Source of the DNA: Girardinichthys multiradiatus
Taxonomy: Eukaryota > Chordata > Actinopteri > Cyprinodontiformes > Goodeidae
Direction of reading: 5' to 3'
NCBI RefSeq assembly: GCF_021462225.1
Contig: NC_061802.1
Span: forward strand, 4,731,859 to 4,795,858
Length of the DNA stretch: 64,000 bases
Shown here: piece by piece, positions 22,236-33,104 of the stretch
How positions within the stretch are numbered: the stretch's first letter is position 1
Layout: the number at the start of each line of letters is the position of its first letter
Notes under the pieces: generated by a model
Told to the model about the DNA's origin: nothing
Database searches by the model: none
What the model saw: the letters and a program-made list of their open reading frames with translations, nothing else
Program-made: the position numbers and the translations under genes

Positions 22236-24539
22236 GACATAACTGGGGGCTGAACACAACTGGTCTGTAATTTTTTTTATCTGTCCCTTTATATCCTTGT
22301 CTTTAATTATTCTGTTTATTAGCTGCAGAAATAAAGACTGATTTATAGATTCATTCTATATAAGTTGTTTATCACTTTAATGATTCTGGTTTACAAGTAT
22401 TGAAAACCCAACATTCTTAGGAAATTAAAATATTACACCAGACAAAAAAAAAAGATTGCAGAAATATTCTGTTCAGACCCTGTTTGAGGGAACTCCTTAA
22501 ACAGACATTTAGATGTACACATTCTAAGTTGAACCTAGCTTTCGTTCTGATTATGTATGATTAAGTATAATAATAGAGGAATGCCTTGATTTGCAAAAAT
22601 AAACACACGTTGAAGTCTGGCCAGAGATAAGAAACTTCTCTTTAATTATTAAAGAAAGAGTTTTACCAACTCATTCATGTGATTGAAATCTGTCCGAACA
22701 CAGATGTTGTCTGACTGACTGCCTTTTGTAACACCCTATAACACATATGTCTTTTTTAAAGGTAAATGGCGTTTGATTCATTTTACACTTCTGCTAAAGC
22801 CTGTTTCAATTCTATCAGTTAGCACTTCATAATTCTATTTTCTGATTCATGAACTGCAGCATTGTTCTTTATGCAGCAATTTATTATAGTTTATTAGGCC
22901 CTATTTGGTGTACGTATTAACAAAAGCAATGGATAGACTATCAAACAAAACGGTTATAAAAGATGAGCTGGGAAAGGTTTATTGCACAATAATGGGTCTA
23001 TAAAGCTTAAACTGATCTGCTGCATACCTACAACAATAGCCAAGCATACACATGGATGTTGGCATGCACATGTGTGTATTACAGCAACCTCGGTTGGTGT
23101 GAATCTATGCCAACATGTTAAACACACGGCTACCACAGCCAAATCTGGGTAACCTTCCCCCAAGTCTGACCAGTGAAGCAAAACACACACATTTATACAC
23201 TGATCAGTTGGCCAACACCTAGTGACACATAGGCCAATTCCCTATTTAACACACACACACGTGCAGACACACACAAACAAACAGATGTAAAATGTGACCA
23301 CACAGCTTAGGCCTCCAGTAAGACCCACACAGACAAGTCCTGCTGGTCAGCACCGAAGCCTTTCCCTCTGGGTTGGTGCGAGCGGATGGAGGGATGCAGA
23401 GGCACAGAGACAGGGAAAGAGGATTAGAGTGATACGGAGACAAAGAACGACAATAGTTTGTCACATTTAGTCAGAGAGGATTTTATGGAAAAGCTGATTT
23501 GGAGTCTGCCACCAACAAACAACAAAAACGGAAATAAGAGATTTATTATGAGTCAGTTTGAGAATTTGCAGGAAGTTTCATAACACCTGAGAATGGATCA
23601 TACTTTTCAAATGTAGACACATTTTTGAAAACTCAACAGGCATTCTAAGTAGGATAGGAAATATGAACATTGTGCTGGTTCTTCCTTTTTTATAGTTGCT
23701 TTTATTTGTTTCTTATACCTGCTTTGCTAAATTCTACAGAATTCCCCTGTATTGAGCTACTCATCGAGACTTGTTTATTTGTATTGAAGGCTCAACAAAA
23801 CATTACTGAACTGATTTCAAAGAATCTGTTACTCTTGGTTTTATCATATTTATATAATAGTAACATATTTATCCAACAGTCATGTTATTATGTGCCCGGA
23901 CCAACTAGTTATAAAGTTTATGCAAAGAAACAATGTTGTTTACTCATGTGAGAGATCTGTAGCCAGAAAAAATTGTTATGGAAGTTTTCTCATTACTATT
24001 AAGGATAAATTAGTTAACCTTTTAAATTATTTTTTCATAAAAATAATAGGCTAAACTTTTAAGTTATGTCTCTGCTACTTTCTCCTACTGCTCTCCATTC
24101 ATGCATTACCTCCGATGATTGCTGCCAATGATATTTTGTTCTCTCTCTATAAATGTTCTCTTCTTAAAGTTAGACCTGGCCCTCATTTATGTGTTTAGCT
24201 GTATCACCTTTTCAGAAGGGGGCCAGCAACTGAGCAATTGCTCCTAATATTGTTCTCTGTCTCATTGGATAGCAAACATGGGCTTGTCTTTCTGAGTTTA
24301 ACCTTGTCTCTGTCATGTACAAAGCCTCCAAGGCATCTGCTGCTGTCAATAACTATGTGACCAGTTTTTTATCTGATAATTTTAGCACTGGGGCAGAGCT
24401 TATACAGTATGTTTAACTGTGTTTCTCTTCTAGATGAAACCACTAAAGGAGCTTCTGCTGCCATTCATTGTGTTCACTTTTTCGTTAAGATAGACCTTTT
24501 TTTGTGTGTCAGCTCTGTCTTCAAAAACCCCCAGTCAGT
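22236..24539. other. No gene seen
   Basis: AT-rich unique DNA with short CA runs near 23030-23080 and 23250-23275. A GC-richer stretch at about 23290-23420 (CTCTGGGTTGGTGCGAGCG) may be single-copy functional sequence but shows no exon structure. Open frames at 22954-23464 are accidental. Confidence 0.5.
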
Positions 24540-24700
24540 TGTGGCAGACGGCCACTCACACTGAACAAGGTTACGTTTGAAGTTTTGTCCTGTTGATAGG
24601 AAGTCTTTCATTTCTGTTACTGTTTGTCTTGTAAAGTGTCTTGAGATGACATTTGGGCTGATATGGTGCTAAATAAATAGACTGCGTTGTATTGAAACTC
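24540..24700 (+). repeat. LINE-type 3' region, family A relative
   Basis: GACGGCCACTCACACTGAAC, GAAGTTTTGTCCTGTTGATAGG, then TTGTAAAGTGTCTTGAGATG, and the decayed tail GATATGGTGCTAAATAAATAGAC are the conserved 3' body and end of the same percomorph retrotransposon group. 5' boundary uncertain; it may extend leftward to about 24330. Confidence 0.65.
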
Positions 24701-25670
24701 AACAATCAAGCCCCAATCTCAAGCAAAATGGTTAACACATCAACAATGCTTATTCTTTACCTTTTTCAAGAGATTTCTGCTAATGATTTATTACTCACGA
24801 CTGCTTAAGATTTTTAAGCACTTGGACCTGGGACCATAAACCTTTTATTTGTATCAACTCCTACAGTTATTCTTATTCAGTTATTATTTTATCTATTCTG
24901 ATGGTACCTTTTTCTAAGTTTGTTTTTAGGTTTGCATCCATCAACATAATTCCTTCTTAACTAGGACTCTTTCAAAGAAGAGATATATTATTGCAATGTG
25001 ATCTTCCTGGTTGAAAACAAGCCTTAAATAAAATAAAAGTCAAATATAACCTTTAGTATATTTTACATATACTAAAATATATTTTTCATTGAGTCTGCCA
25101 GCACACTCAATGAAAATTCTCACGTAATATAAACAACTGGCAAGAACCTGGATGGTCGTTTTTAAGGTTTTTCCTCTGGGTGGAGAGAATGTGGTAGCAA
25201 CATATCCAAGGTTTGGGGCCGGTGCAGACTGATTTTGTTGAAGTGGATGTGTGGGACGGTGTTGCTAACAGGGCAGATAGAAGAAGATCTTGGTGATACA
25301 GAAAATAGCAAGGAAAAAAAACAAATTGGCTGGCATTAGGGCAAAGTGAGGTCTTCATTTACATTAAAAAGGAATGATGTTTGTATATTTTTGTGCATCC
25401 TATGGCTGCCTGGTCACTATGTTAAAGTCTTTTGGAGCAGGTTGGTCTGTCAAAATAGCGGGTGACACATTCTCTTGTAACAATGTTTTGGTAGACTCTA
25501 TGACCAGAACATGACGGTGTATGTAGTTCACATCCATTGAAGGTGTGTTTTCTTGTTTTCTGTACCAATAATTGTTTATAAACTGTGCAATGTTAATTAC
25601 CAACAGTTATTGAACGTACTCTGACCAGAATTTAATTCAGAGTGTTAATGTGAGGCTCACAATGCAGAAA
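24701..25670. other. No gene seen
   Basis: AT-rich unique DNA; only chance open frames on the minus strand at 25107-25603. Confidence 0.55.
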
Positions 25671-25672
25671 TA

Positions 25673-26285
25673 CAGGTGTATCTCAATAAATTAGTATACC
25701 ATTAAAAAGTAGATGTTTTTTTCAGTAACTGGATTTAAAAGGTGAAACTTACATATTGCATTGATTTATTATGTGCCAAGCCTATATTTCTGTAAATGTT
25801 CATGATTTTGGCTTGGCTTGGAAAACAAAGGAATCAGGCTTTTCACAGATGGCTGTAGCCAAGTGTATTTCAGAGGAATGCTTAGTGGAAGGAAGAACTT
25901 GCAGCAACAGGAATAACCACAGCCTTAAAAACTGTAAAGCATTGACCATTCAGGGGGAGATTTACAAGGTACAGACTGCAGTCAGCGCTTCAAAAGCCAC
26001 CACATACAGATTTATCCTGGACATGGGCTACAACTGACACATCCTTTCTGTTAGGTCACTGCTGCACCAAACACAATATCGGAAGTGTGTTACCTGAGCC
26101 AAGGACAAAACAGACGGGACAGCTGTTCAGTGGTCTAACTCCACTTTCAGATTAAAGTAAGGACGAAGTGAGAGTGAAGAGATTCATAATCCGGGTTGTT
26201 TGAGGTCCAGTTTGAAGTTTACATAGTCAGAGGGAATTTAGGAAGCCATATCATCTGTTGATGTTGGCGTAATGTGTTGCTTTAG
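25673..26285 (+). mobile_element. Tc1-like transposon relic, 5' half
   Basis: Preceded by TA at 25671-25672 and starting CAGGTGTATCTCAATAAATT, a classic fish Tc1 terminal repeat. A partial transposase follows, with the words TATTTCAGAGGAATGCTTAG, AGGAAGAACTTGCAGC, AGGAATAACCACAGCC, GGGGGAGATTTACAAGG, CAGCGCTTCAAAAGCCACC, GGACATGGGCTACAACTG, GACAGCTGTTCAGTGG, and GCCATATCATCTGTTG at the right. These follow the order of a DD34E Tc1 family related to the element at 61763. Frame breaks are many and the 3' half, including the second Asp and Glu region and right repeat, is missing. Confidence 0.8.
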
Positions 26286-27845
26286 GGAAATTATGATTTT
26301 CTGCATGGGTTGACACGTAAACATAGATGGCAGTGACAAAAGTGACTGTAGATGCAACAATGCAGATGCAACCTGGACTTCATTGACACTTCATTGGCAG
26401 AGCCACAGATCATGGCACATCGCATATTGCCAATGCAATTTATTGCTATATTGAAGGTCTATTTAAAACTGGTCGCTCTTAAAAATGAGACCTTTTGTCT
26501 CAATCAGATACCTGTATGAATAGAGGTGAAATAAATTTAAAACATTATACAGTACCCAGACATACCCTTTATTAGGAAAAGTCTTAAAGTATTTTAAAAA
26601 ATACTTTTTTTATTCATCTAATGAAAAATTATAATTTTCCAAGAAGTTCAATTTTCAGATTTTCCCTAGCTTTAACCCATAATTATCAAAATCAACAAAA
26701 TAAATATTGCACTAAACATTCACAGCAATTCCAACTAAAATCAGAATGTGATGCAAAGCAAGGACACATTTTTTTCAGGCTATGGAATTTAGTTGTGCCA
26801 GGTAAATAACGCATCGCTGCAGTATTTTAACAACCACACTCCAAACCGTTTACATAATTTGGAGAAAATGTCGGCAAAGCAGTAAGAAGCGGAGGATTTT
26901 AAACACAGGCAGTATGAGAGAGAAACAGCAGGATCGGTTTGAGGGAATGAAATGATTTAATGTTTCAGAATCTGTCTCACCCCCAGGGAATGGAACGATA
27001 TGGGCTCCTAATTGACACCAGGTCAACCGGCTTCCTCTCCCACACATTCACACTCTCACACTGCTTTCTGTGTCGAGCTGATTCTGTTTCAGCTATTCTT
27101 CTCTAATGCTCTGTCACACACGCACACATAGACATCTTACAGTTTCTCCAGTGGTCAGTCCAGTCTAGTGCTGGTTATTACTGGACAAACAACGGTCTTG
27201 CTGTCTGAGTATAATGATGGATGACCACCAGGCCCACATTTTACTGGGATTTCACAGGAGTCAGTACGTTCCCAGCAAATAACATTCTTTCCCATTTCCC
27301 AAATCCTCACAAATAATTCTTTTGGATTCTCGAAAAAGAAAAAAGTTTAATAATTTTATTAAGCTTGGCTCTATTATAGAGAAAGCAGTAGTTAATGACA
27401 ATGAATGTGGTTAGAAGGGATTTGACTGTTTTATTAGAGTCTGGGTCATTGGACTGACACATCCCTGGTGGTCAATATTCTTCACTTCACTAGTGTGTGG
27501 ACATAATGAGCACAGCAGTTGTCATGTTAAATCATGTTTTGTGATTTTAGTGCGACAGGATTGCTGTGATACCTTTTCAGGGAGTAAAGTCTGCATTAAC
27601 GAGTCATTTAGAGTTTTCCAAGTGCTGACATCTTGTTTTCCTCAGAGAAACATGAATGAAAAGGTACTAAAAGGGCATTACTGTTTCAACTATAACCAAT
27701 TTGTTAAGGGGATTTTAAAGGGTGAGACTGATTTTAACTTCCTATAATGCTGTTTAATGCTTGAGAAGGTAGCAGAATAGAGGGAACTTGTATTTGGTGA
27801 ATTTTGCTTTAAAACAAATCCAAAATAGGTTACAAAACAAAAGAC
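26286..27845. other. No gene seen
   Basis: AT-rich to about 26820, then a mixed-composition block at 26820-27330 (CTGTCTCACCCCCAGGGAATG, GACACCAGGTCAACCGGC) that could be conserved non-coding DNA, then AT-rich again. The frame at 27493-27747 has no family match. Confidence 0.45.
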
Positions 27846-27849
27846 TGGC

Positions 27850-28288
27850 CAACTAGACTTCAGCTCTTGTAGTTGAAGACATTTCGCTCTTCATCCAAAG
27901 GGCTTTCTCATTTTGAAGGAAAAGGTTAGGTCTGAAATGCACCGAAAAAGCAAGAAGTGAATAACTGTTTTGTTTAAATTTCTGCAACTAGTCTAATAAT
28001 CTTTTTGTAGGTGCTGGTTGGGTCCCTCTTCAAGGGCTCACATGTCCTGCTGTCACTCAGTAATGTGGTTATTCTTTCTTCATATCCTGAAGTGTTGAGG
28101 ACCACTGTGCATCTTTCTTTTTCAGCTGGCAATATAGTGAAGTTCTGGTCCTGGTTGGGAGATCTCTTTATCTCTCTCCTTTCCTGTGTTGTGAGACTGC
28201 GAGGGGGCAGCTTGGCATGGGAGAGGGTCGCTGTTTCCTTTATTTGAGTTCTTCTGTTTCTGTCCGATTGTTGTTTCTTTGCCCTCAC
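27850..28288 (-). mobile_element. Penelope-like retroelement fragment (probable)
   Basis: A minus-strand 104-codon open frame (28288 down to 27974) contains ILPAEKERCTVVLNTSGYEE followed by LLSDSRTCEPLKRDPTSTYKK. This closely resembles the segment ILPADKGR.TVVLN..DY and LK.DPT..Y at the N-terminal side of reverse transcriptases from Penelope-like elements in fish. It is a slice only: the catalytic core and GIY-YIG endonuclease are absent. Downstream on the same strand, at 27925-27850, GGATGAAGAGCGAAATGTC and TTCAACTACAAGAGCTG match a repeat end often found in fish genomes, which I take to be the 3' part of the same insertion after an internal deletion. Assignment rests on remembered motifs, so another RT class is possible. 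Confidence 0.5.
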
Positions 28289-30189
28289 AAGCTTTGAATT
28301 AAAAACGCCTTTGTATGTTTTTTTTTGTTTTTGGGATGTGTAATACCAAATGATGCGAGTTATTATAAAAGTACAATGTTATGTATTATAAAGCACAAAT
28401 GTTAACAATTATTTTTAAAATGTAACAAAATGTATTTTTAATCCCTTTCAGTTGGTTAATTCAAACAAAAGTTATTACAACATCCATTAATCTTGTTTAA
28501 ATTGCACAATCTGAAAAAGCATTTAATTTTCTTGTCTTTTCATAAGGAAAACATCTTCTTTTCAAGACCTTATTGGTCCCACTGAACAGGTTTTTGAAAT
28601 GATCACATGATGTAGTTTGTCTTCAGACAGAACCTTCTTTGTGTTCTGGGGCAAGAGAAAATGCTTCTAGGGGAGTAGGAATAATGTCTCATACATATTT
28701 GGATAATTAGAAGAGACCAAAAGTCAGAAAATTATATATTCAAATGACTTCATAATTTGTCAGCAGGGGAAGAATCTATTATTTTTGAACCCCCTTAAAG
28801 CTTGTATGTGAAACTTTACATTACGTGGTTTGGTAGTAAGGATAGCCAGAGGGAAATTCCACCCACCCTGCTTCCTATTTCTTCTTCCAACCATGTTGGC
28901 CAAACGTGTAATATTCATTCCCTTCAGCACAATAATACTTTATTAAGATGTATAACATCCAAACCCTATTGCAAGGCTAAACCTAAAGCATCTAAAAGTT
29001 GCCAATTTGCAAATTTTGCATAAAGGGTTTTTGTACATTATTTTTGTCAACATTTCTGACTTTTAAATTTCCACAGTAAAGAGTCCTTTGTAGTCTATTT
29101 ATAAAGTTCTGTGAATTTTCAGTTGACACCTACATAAAATGCAGAACACAAGGAGGACGGCAGGAATGGATGGACAAACGGATGGATGGAACTTTCAGAG
29201 AATGAGTTGCTGAAACATTTTTAAATATAAATGTTTTCCACGCTAGGAAGATAATTTTGTCAAACGTCCTACTTTCCAGACTGTGTTGGAAGCCTGTGCA
29301 TACAGTATGTTGCTGGTAAACATGGAAAGTATATACATTGCATGTCTCTTCTTCGTAAATCTGTACATCTTATACAGGAAACACTTTGACCTTCCTCCCG
29401 CTGCTCCAACCACAATTACCTTATCACCTCACAGAGCTACATTTCACATCTGCCTGACCACTACAGATTGGAGAAGTTCAGGTTCCGTCTTTATCATTGA
29501 GATCACAGAGCTGCAGGCATATAAATAGCTTTGTTTGCAGCTGTAAAATAAATAAAGATCAAGCGATGTAGAAAGTGAAGCTGAGTGCTTTCTGATTATA
29601 TCTGCTGCATACTGTGAACCTGTTAAAACGTTGGCTGGATCTTTAAAGCTTGAGGGTGCAGGTAGCAGTGATATCCTGCTTTGAAGGTCAGTATCACGGG
29701 TTCTCATGGGTCTACTCATTTCTTAGTATTCAACATACAACTTGAATCTGACTGAAACTCATTTAGCAGAATCGGTGCCGGTCAAACGGATCAGAGTGGT
29801 GATGCTCTTGGATGAGGCAAAAATTTGCTTTTTTTACTTAAAGAAGAAAACCAAAAACAGATGTAACAGAAGTTTCATCTAAGTTTACACCTTATATTTC
29901 TCCTGATATAATTACATATAAGAAACTGAAAAATGGTAGCACCAGCAAGTAGGGGAGGCAAGGAGCACCCCTATACATTTGAAGGGTCTTTAGGGACTGC
30001 AGTAGTTTTCTACCATATATTTGTAGGTGTAAGTGATCATTTCAAGTTGGCAGTTAAGTGACCTTGTAAACATTTGCACTAGTAAAAGAAGAAACATCAT
30101 GTTCTGCATGCGTCCCAAACAAAATGAAACCTGCTGAAGTTGAGAGACCTCCAGATGGAGGTCACGGTTCACAGAGAAAAGAGTGCAGG
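28289..30189. other. No gene seen
   Basis: AT-rich unique DNA to about 29250, then mixed DNA. A short GGAT run lies near 29165-29190. Open frames at 28802-29023, 29283-29528 and 29444-29719 overlap on opposite strands and match nothing. Confidence 0.5.
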
Positions 30190-30480
30190 TGTCAGGGGTG
30201 ACACCAACAGATGATCAGCTCCCACCATGAGATTTTCAGCCCTCTGATTTTATAAGGTGCTGCATGAAAACAAGTCTCGCACATCTAAACAGCCCTGCAA
30301 TGACATCTAATCAGATACCAGAGGAGACGGTAGTGTCAGGGCTTGGAGAAAACATGCTGATTCCCCACCGGCTGTATTGTCACCAAACGCCATTCCTCAC
30401 TATGGACTGTAAATGATTTAATTTGAGCACCAGATGTGGCGCTGAGATTTTGCTAGCATTCGTTGTAAGATGCAGAGGGA
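30190..30480. other. Candidate conserved non-coding block
   Basis: Mixed-composition unique DNA (GATGATCAGCTCCCACCATG, ATCTAATCAGATACCAG, CACCGGCTGTATTGTCACC, GTAAATGATTTAATTTGAGC). No open frame. Function unknown. Confidence 0.25.
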
Positions 30481-30857
30481 GGAAGAGAGAGATGGGGAGA
30501 GGGAGGGAAGGAGAATGATGAAATGACAGGAAGGAGAGAAACAGCTTGGCAGACCGACAGCCAACAGCGGCCCAGGCACTTGACAGAGCTTTCAAACACC
30601 ATGATTGTGTGAGTGTGTATGCTCACGAGTGTTTTTTCCACTTGTGTATCATGACAGCTGAATGAAAATCAATCTGCTTCTACATCTGCCATCTTGAGTG
30701 TCGGGGAGTGCAGATGGGCCTTCCCTGTCACACTGAGCTAGCTGGCAGCAGACCAATGCAGGTATTTCCACCTCTTCTTTCTCCTCCTCTCTTATCTAAA
30801 CTACATCTTCTCTCCTCTTCTCCTGTCCTCTCCCCTTCTCTTCTTTCCTTTCTTCAG
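30481..30857. other. Low-complexity and unique DNA before the exon-like interval
   Basis: GA-rich at 30470-30540, unique DNA, then a long pyrimidine run at 30765-30855 ending in TTTCTTCAG. On the plus strand that is a textbook polypyrimidine tract and acceptor. Confidence 0.5.
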
Positions 30858-30881
30858 TACTCAGATGCAAGGCTTTGAAGA
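30858..30881 (+). other. Candidate 24-nt microexon
   Basis: Twenty-four bases (TACTCAGATG then CAAGGCTTTGAAGA) lie between an unusually strong acceptor, a roughly 90-base pyrimidine tract ending TTTCTTCAG, and a strong donor GTGAGTAG. The length is a multiple of three and two of three phases are open; the phase starting at the first base contains TGA. Neuronal microexons of vertebrates often have this length and context. I know no gene with this peptide, and CT-rich low-complexity tracts can mimic acceptors. Confidence 0.2.
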
Positions 30882-30894
30882 GTGAGTAGATTTT

Positions 30895-31480
30895 TTCTGT
30901 GCTGACATCTCCGAGTCACTCTGACAGCAGATGTTTTTGGCGATTCGAAGCAGCAATCTGGGCTCTAATCACCCTCATTGACAGCTCAGAGGGCCCCTGT
31001 TGCAACTCTGAATGGCAAATTAAAGCATTTTTAGATAACGTTGGTAATTGACTAAATCGTTTATAAGCCTGGAGATCACACTTTTAATCTTCAGCCTAAC
31101 ATGACGGATCATGAAAACGAGACAGGATCTCACCCGTGTTTGTTCCGTGGCACGTTTCCTTGCCCCTCCATCCAATTTGGGTTTCTTTCCGGATGTGCTG
31201 CAGTACGCTTGATGCCTAAAGATTTGCCCATCAGATTAGCAAACACTAATCGTTCTCTCTCTCAGTTTGTCTCGGTGTCAAGGCTTTCCCATCGTCCTCC
31301 CTCTTCTCTCATCTTCCAAACTCATCTCATCTCTGGCATTAACTCCATTAGCTTGGTAATTGGCTCTTAAAGGAGCATCCACAGACTTCGAAGGCCACTT
31401 AATGTCCATCTCCATTCCTTCCTTCGCCCCTCTGCACCCCCTGTCGATCATCTACCTTCCTCAGTAAATAGCATTAACTA
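30895..31480. other. Candidate conserved non-coding block
   Basis: Non-repetitive block with GGCGATTCGAAGCAGCAATC, CTGGGCTCTAATCACCC, TGAATGGCAAATTAAAGC, TTGACTAAATCGTTTATAAG and CATTAACTCCATTAGCTTGG. TAAT and ATTA cores are dense and composition differs from the background. A chance 89-codon frame crosses it. Regulatory role is inference. Confidence 0.3.
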
Positions 31481-32008
31481 GTCCTGCATAGAATCTGAGG
31501 CCATATTAGTGTTATCCTTCCCCTTCAGCCTATTGCCAGACTTATGAGTCCCGATCACTGGAGATGATATAGCTAAGTGGATATTTTTTTTCCACACATG
31601 CTCCAAAATGTGGCTCCAAATAAAGCCTGGCTGTCAAAGATGAATATGTAAATTCTGCATATGGAGATCTCCCTTCATTTTTTCCGACCAAGACCAAGAG
31701 ACCCAATCTGTATTTAAAAGATGTGGATATGGACACTCAGCTCATCATCACAGGCAGCCCTCCTCCTCCTCCTCTGAGTGTGAGCCTTGCTTTCATTTCT
31801 GCTAAGATAAAATAAAATGTGGTGGTATTTCACTCTAATGTGGAAACTCTAACTGTTGAGGCAGTGGGCAGTTTTCTATTGGTTTTACAGTTGTTGTTGT
31901 TAGAATAGGCCCTAATGTTATGTTTTGCATATCTGAATTGAATTTGAGATTTGAATCATTATTGTGTAGATTCTAATTGTAAATCACATTTCATCCATTC
32001 TTTGGATT
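31481..32008. other. No gene seen
   Basis: Unique DNA, mixed then AT-rich, with a short (CTC)n run near 31758-31773 and a T-run before the following SINE. Confidence 0.5.
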
Positions 32009-32143
32009 TTTTTTTTTTGCACTGCTAGTGGCTTTTTTCTATTTTTGAAAGTAAGCATACAGGAATGGGGGTGGAGAGAGGGGGAGGCATGCAGCAGAGG
32101 TCTCTGGGGTCGGAACTCGAACCCGGGACAGGTGCGTCGAGGG
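32009..32143 (-). repeat. tRNA-derived SINE, family B, partial
   Basis: On the minus strand the order is GCACCTGTCCCGGGTTCGAG (good B box, GGTTCGAGTTCC), CAGAGACCTCTGCTGCATGC, a CCCCCTCTCTCC run, then CCACTAGCAGTGC and an A-rich end. This is the same family as 13428-13608, whose B box is more decayed. The head upstream of the B box is mostly missing. Confidence 0.7.
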
Positions 32144-32454
32144 CTGATTAATTAATTAATTCATTTGTAGTTAATTGCGCTTAAAATAATCGTACTAAAT
32201 TGTACTAAATATCTTAAAGAAACTCTTGAGAATATCTAAAGAAGCACCTGTTTATTAGAACATGAATTATCAAGTTTAAAAATTGCTTGTGGCATTCAAA
32301 ATAATAATAATAATTATTATTACAATATTATTATTATTAATAATAATAATAATAATACCTTATATTTATAATGCACTTTTCATTCCATGGAATATCCAAG
32401 CAGTACAATTAAAACACAAGAATAAAAACACTAGAGTAAAATAAATATTTAATA
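32144..32454. repeat. TTAA/AAT-rich simple repeats
   Basis: TTAATTAATTAATTAATTC at about 32149 and an (AAT)n/(ATT)n palindromic block at 32300-32357 that can fold on itself. Next to it, TTATATTTATAATGCACTTTTCATTCC at 32360-32390 resembles a decayed LINE tail on the minus strand, a common arrangement in which tails grow simple repeats. Confidence 0.6.
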
Positions 32455-32600
32455 TAACATACTTATTCAGATGCGAACAGGTTTTCCAGATTTTCTCCAG
32501 AGTTTTAAAAACCCTGCCAGCTTTTCCACATATAGCCTAAAGCACATAGGTAGCAATTAATCACAACTTGTCCTTCAACACTTTTTATTGTAGAGTTTGA
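32455..32600 (-). repeat. Unclassified dispersed repeat, copy 2
   Basis: Reverse complement of the repeat at 20840-20990, sharing CACAACTTGTCCTT, AGCACATAGGTAGCA and TTTTCCACAT with small indels. Family unknown. Confidence 0.65.
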
Positions 32601-33104
32601 CTCGAACACAATAATAGCTCCACAGATATTTTAAATTGGCAATCATATAATTAGTACTAAGAAAAGATGTGAATATTCAATAGTAATGCAATCTTAATTA
32701 TTGTGTGTCATTGAAACACTGCAGTTAACAACAGAAACTCTCCAAACTGCCCTCAGAGGAACTGTATGTGTTTATTATGTGTGTATTAGAACAAACGCAA
32801 TTGATGGTTAGCCTGTATTTATTGCAAGCTACAGAGAAAAGACCCTGAGCTGCAGCTGTAAAGAGGTCTCTTAATATGTTAACTAACCCAGATCTGAGCT
32901 ATAAATAATAATAATCCATAGAATAATCCATATTCTTAACTCTTAGTTGATTTTACCACAAATAAACATTTGTGTGGAACGATGGGGCAATACTCATACG
33001 CTTACTCCATAATCAATTCTAACAATACAAAAAGAGCCACAGTTGAGATCATAAAGATCCTCCCCTGAGAGCCTCCCTGATAATATTCTAAAATGTTTCT
33101 CATA
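32601..33104. other. No gene seen
   Basis: AT-rich unique DNA up to the TA dinucleotide (33103-33104) that borders the Tc1 element. Confidence 0.6.
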
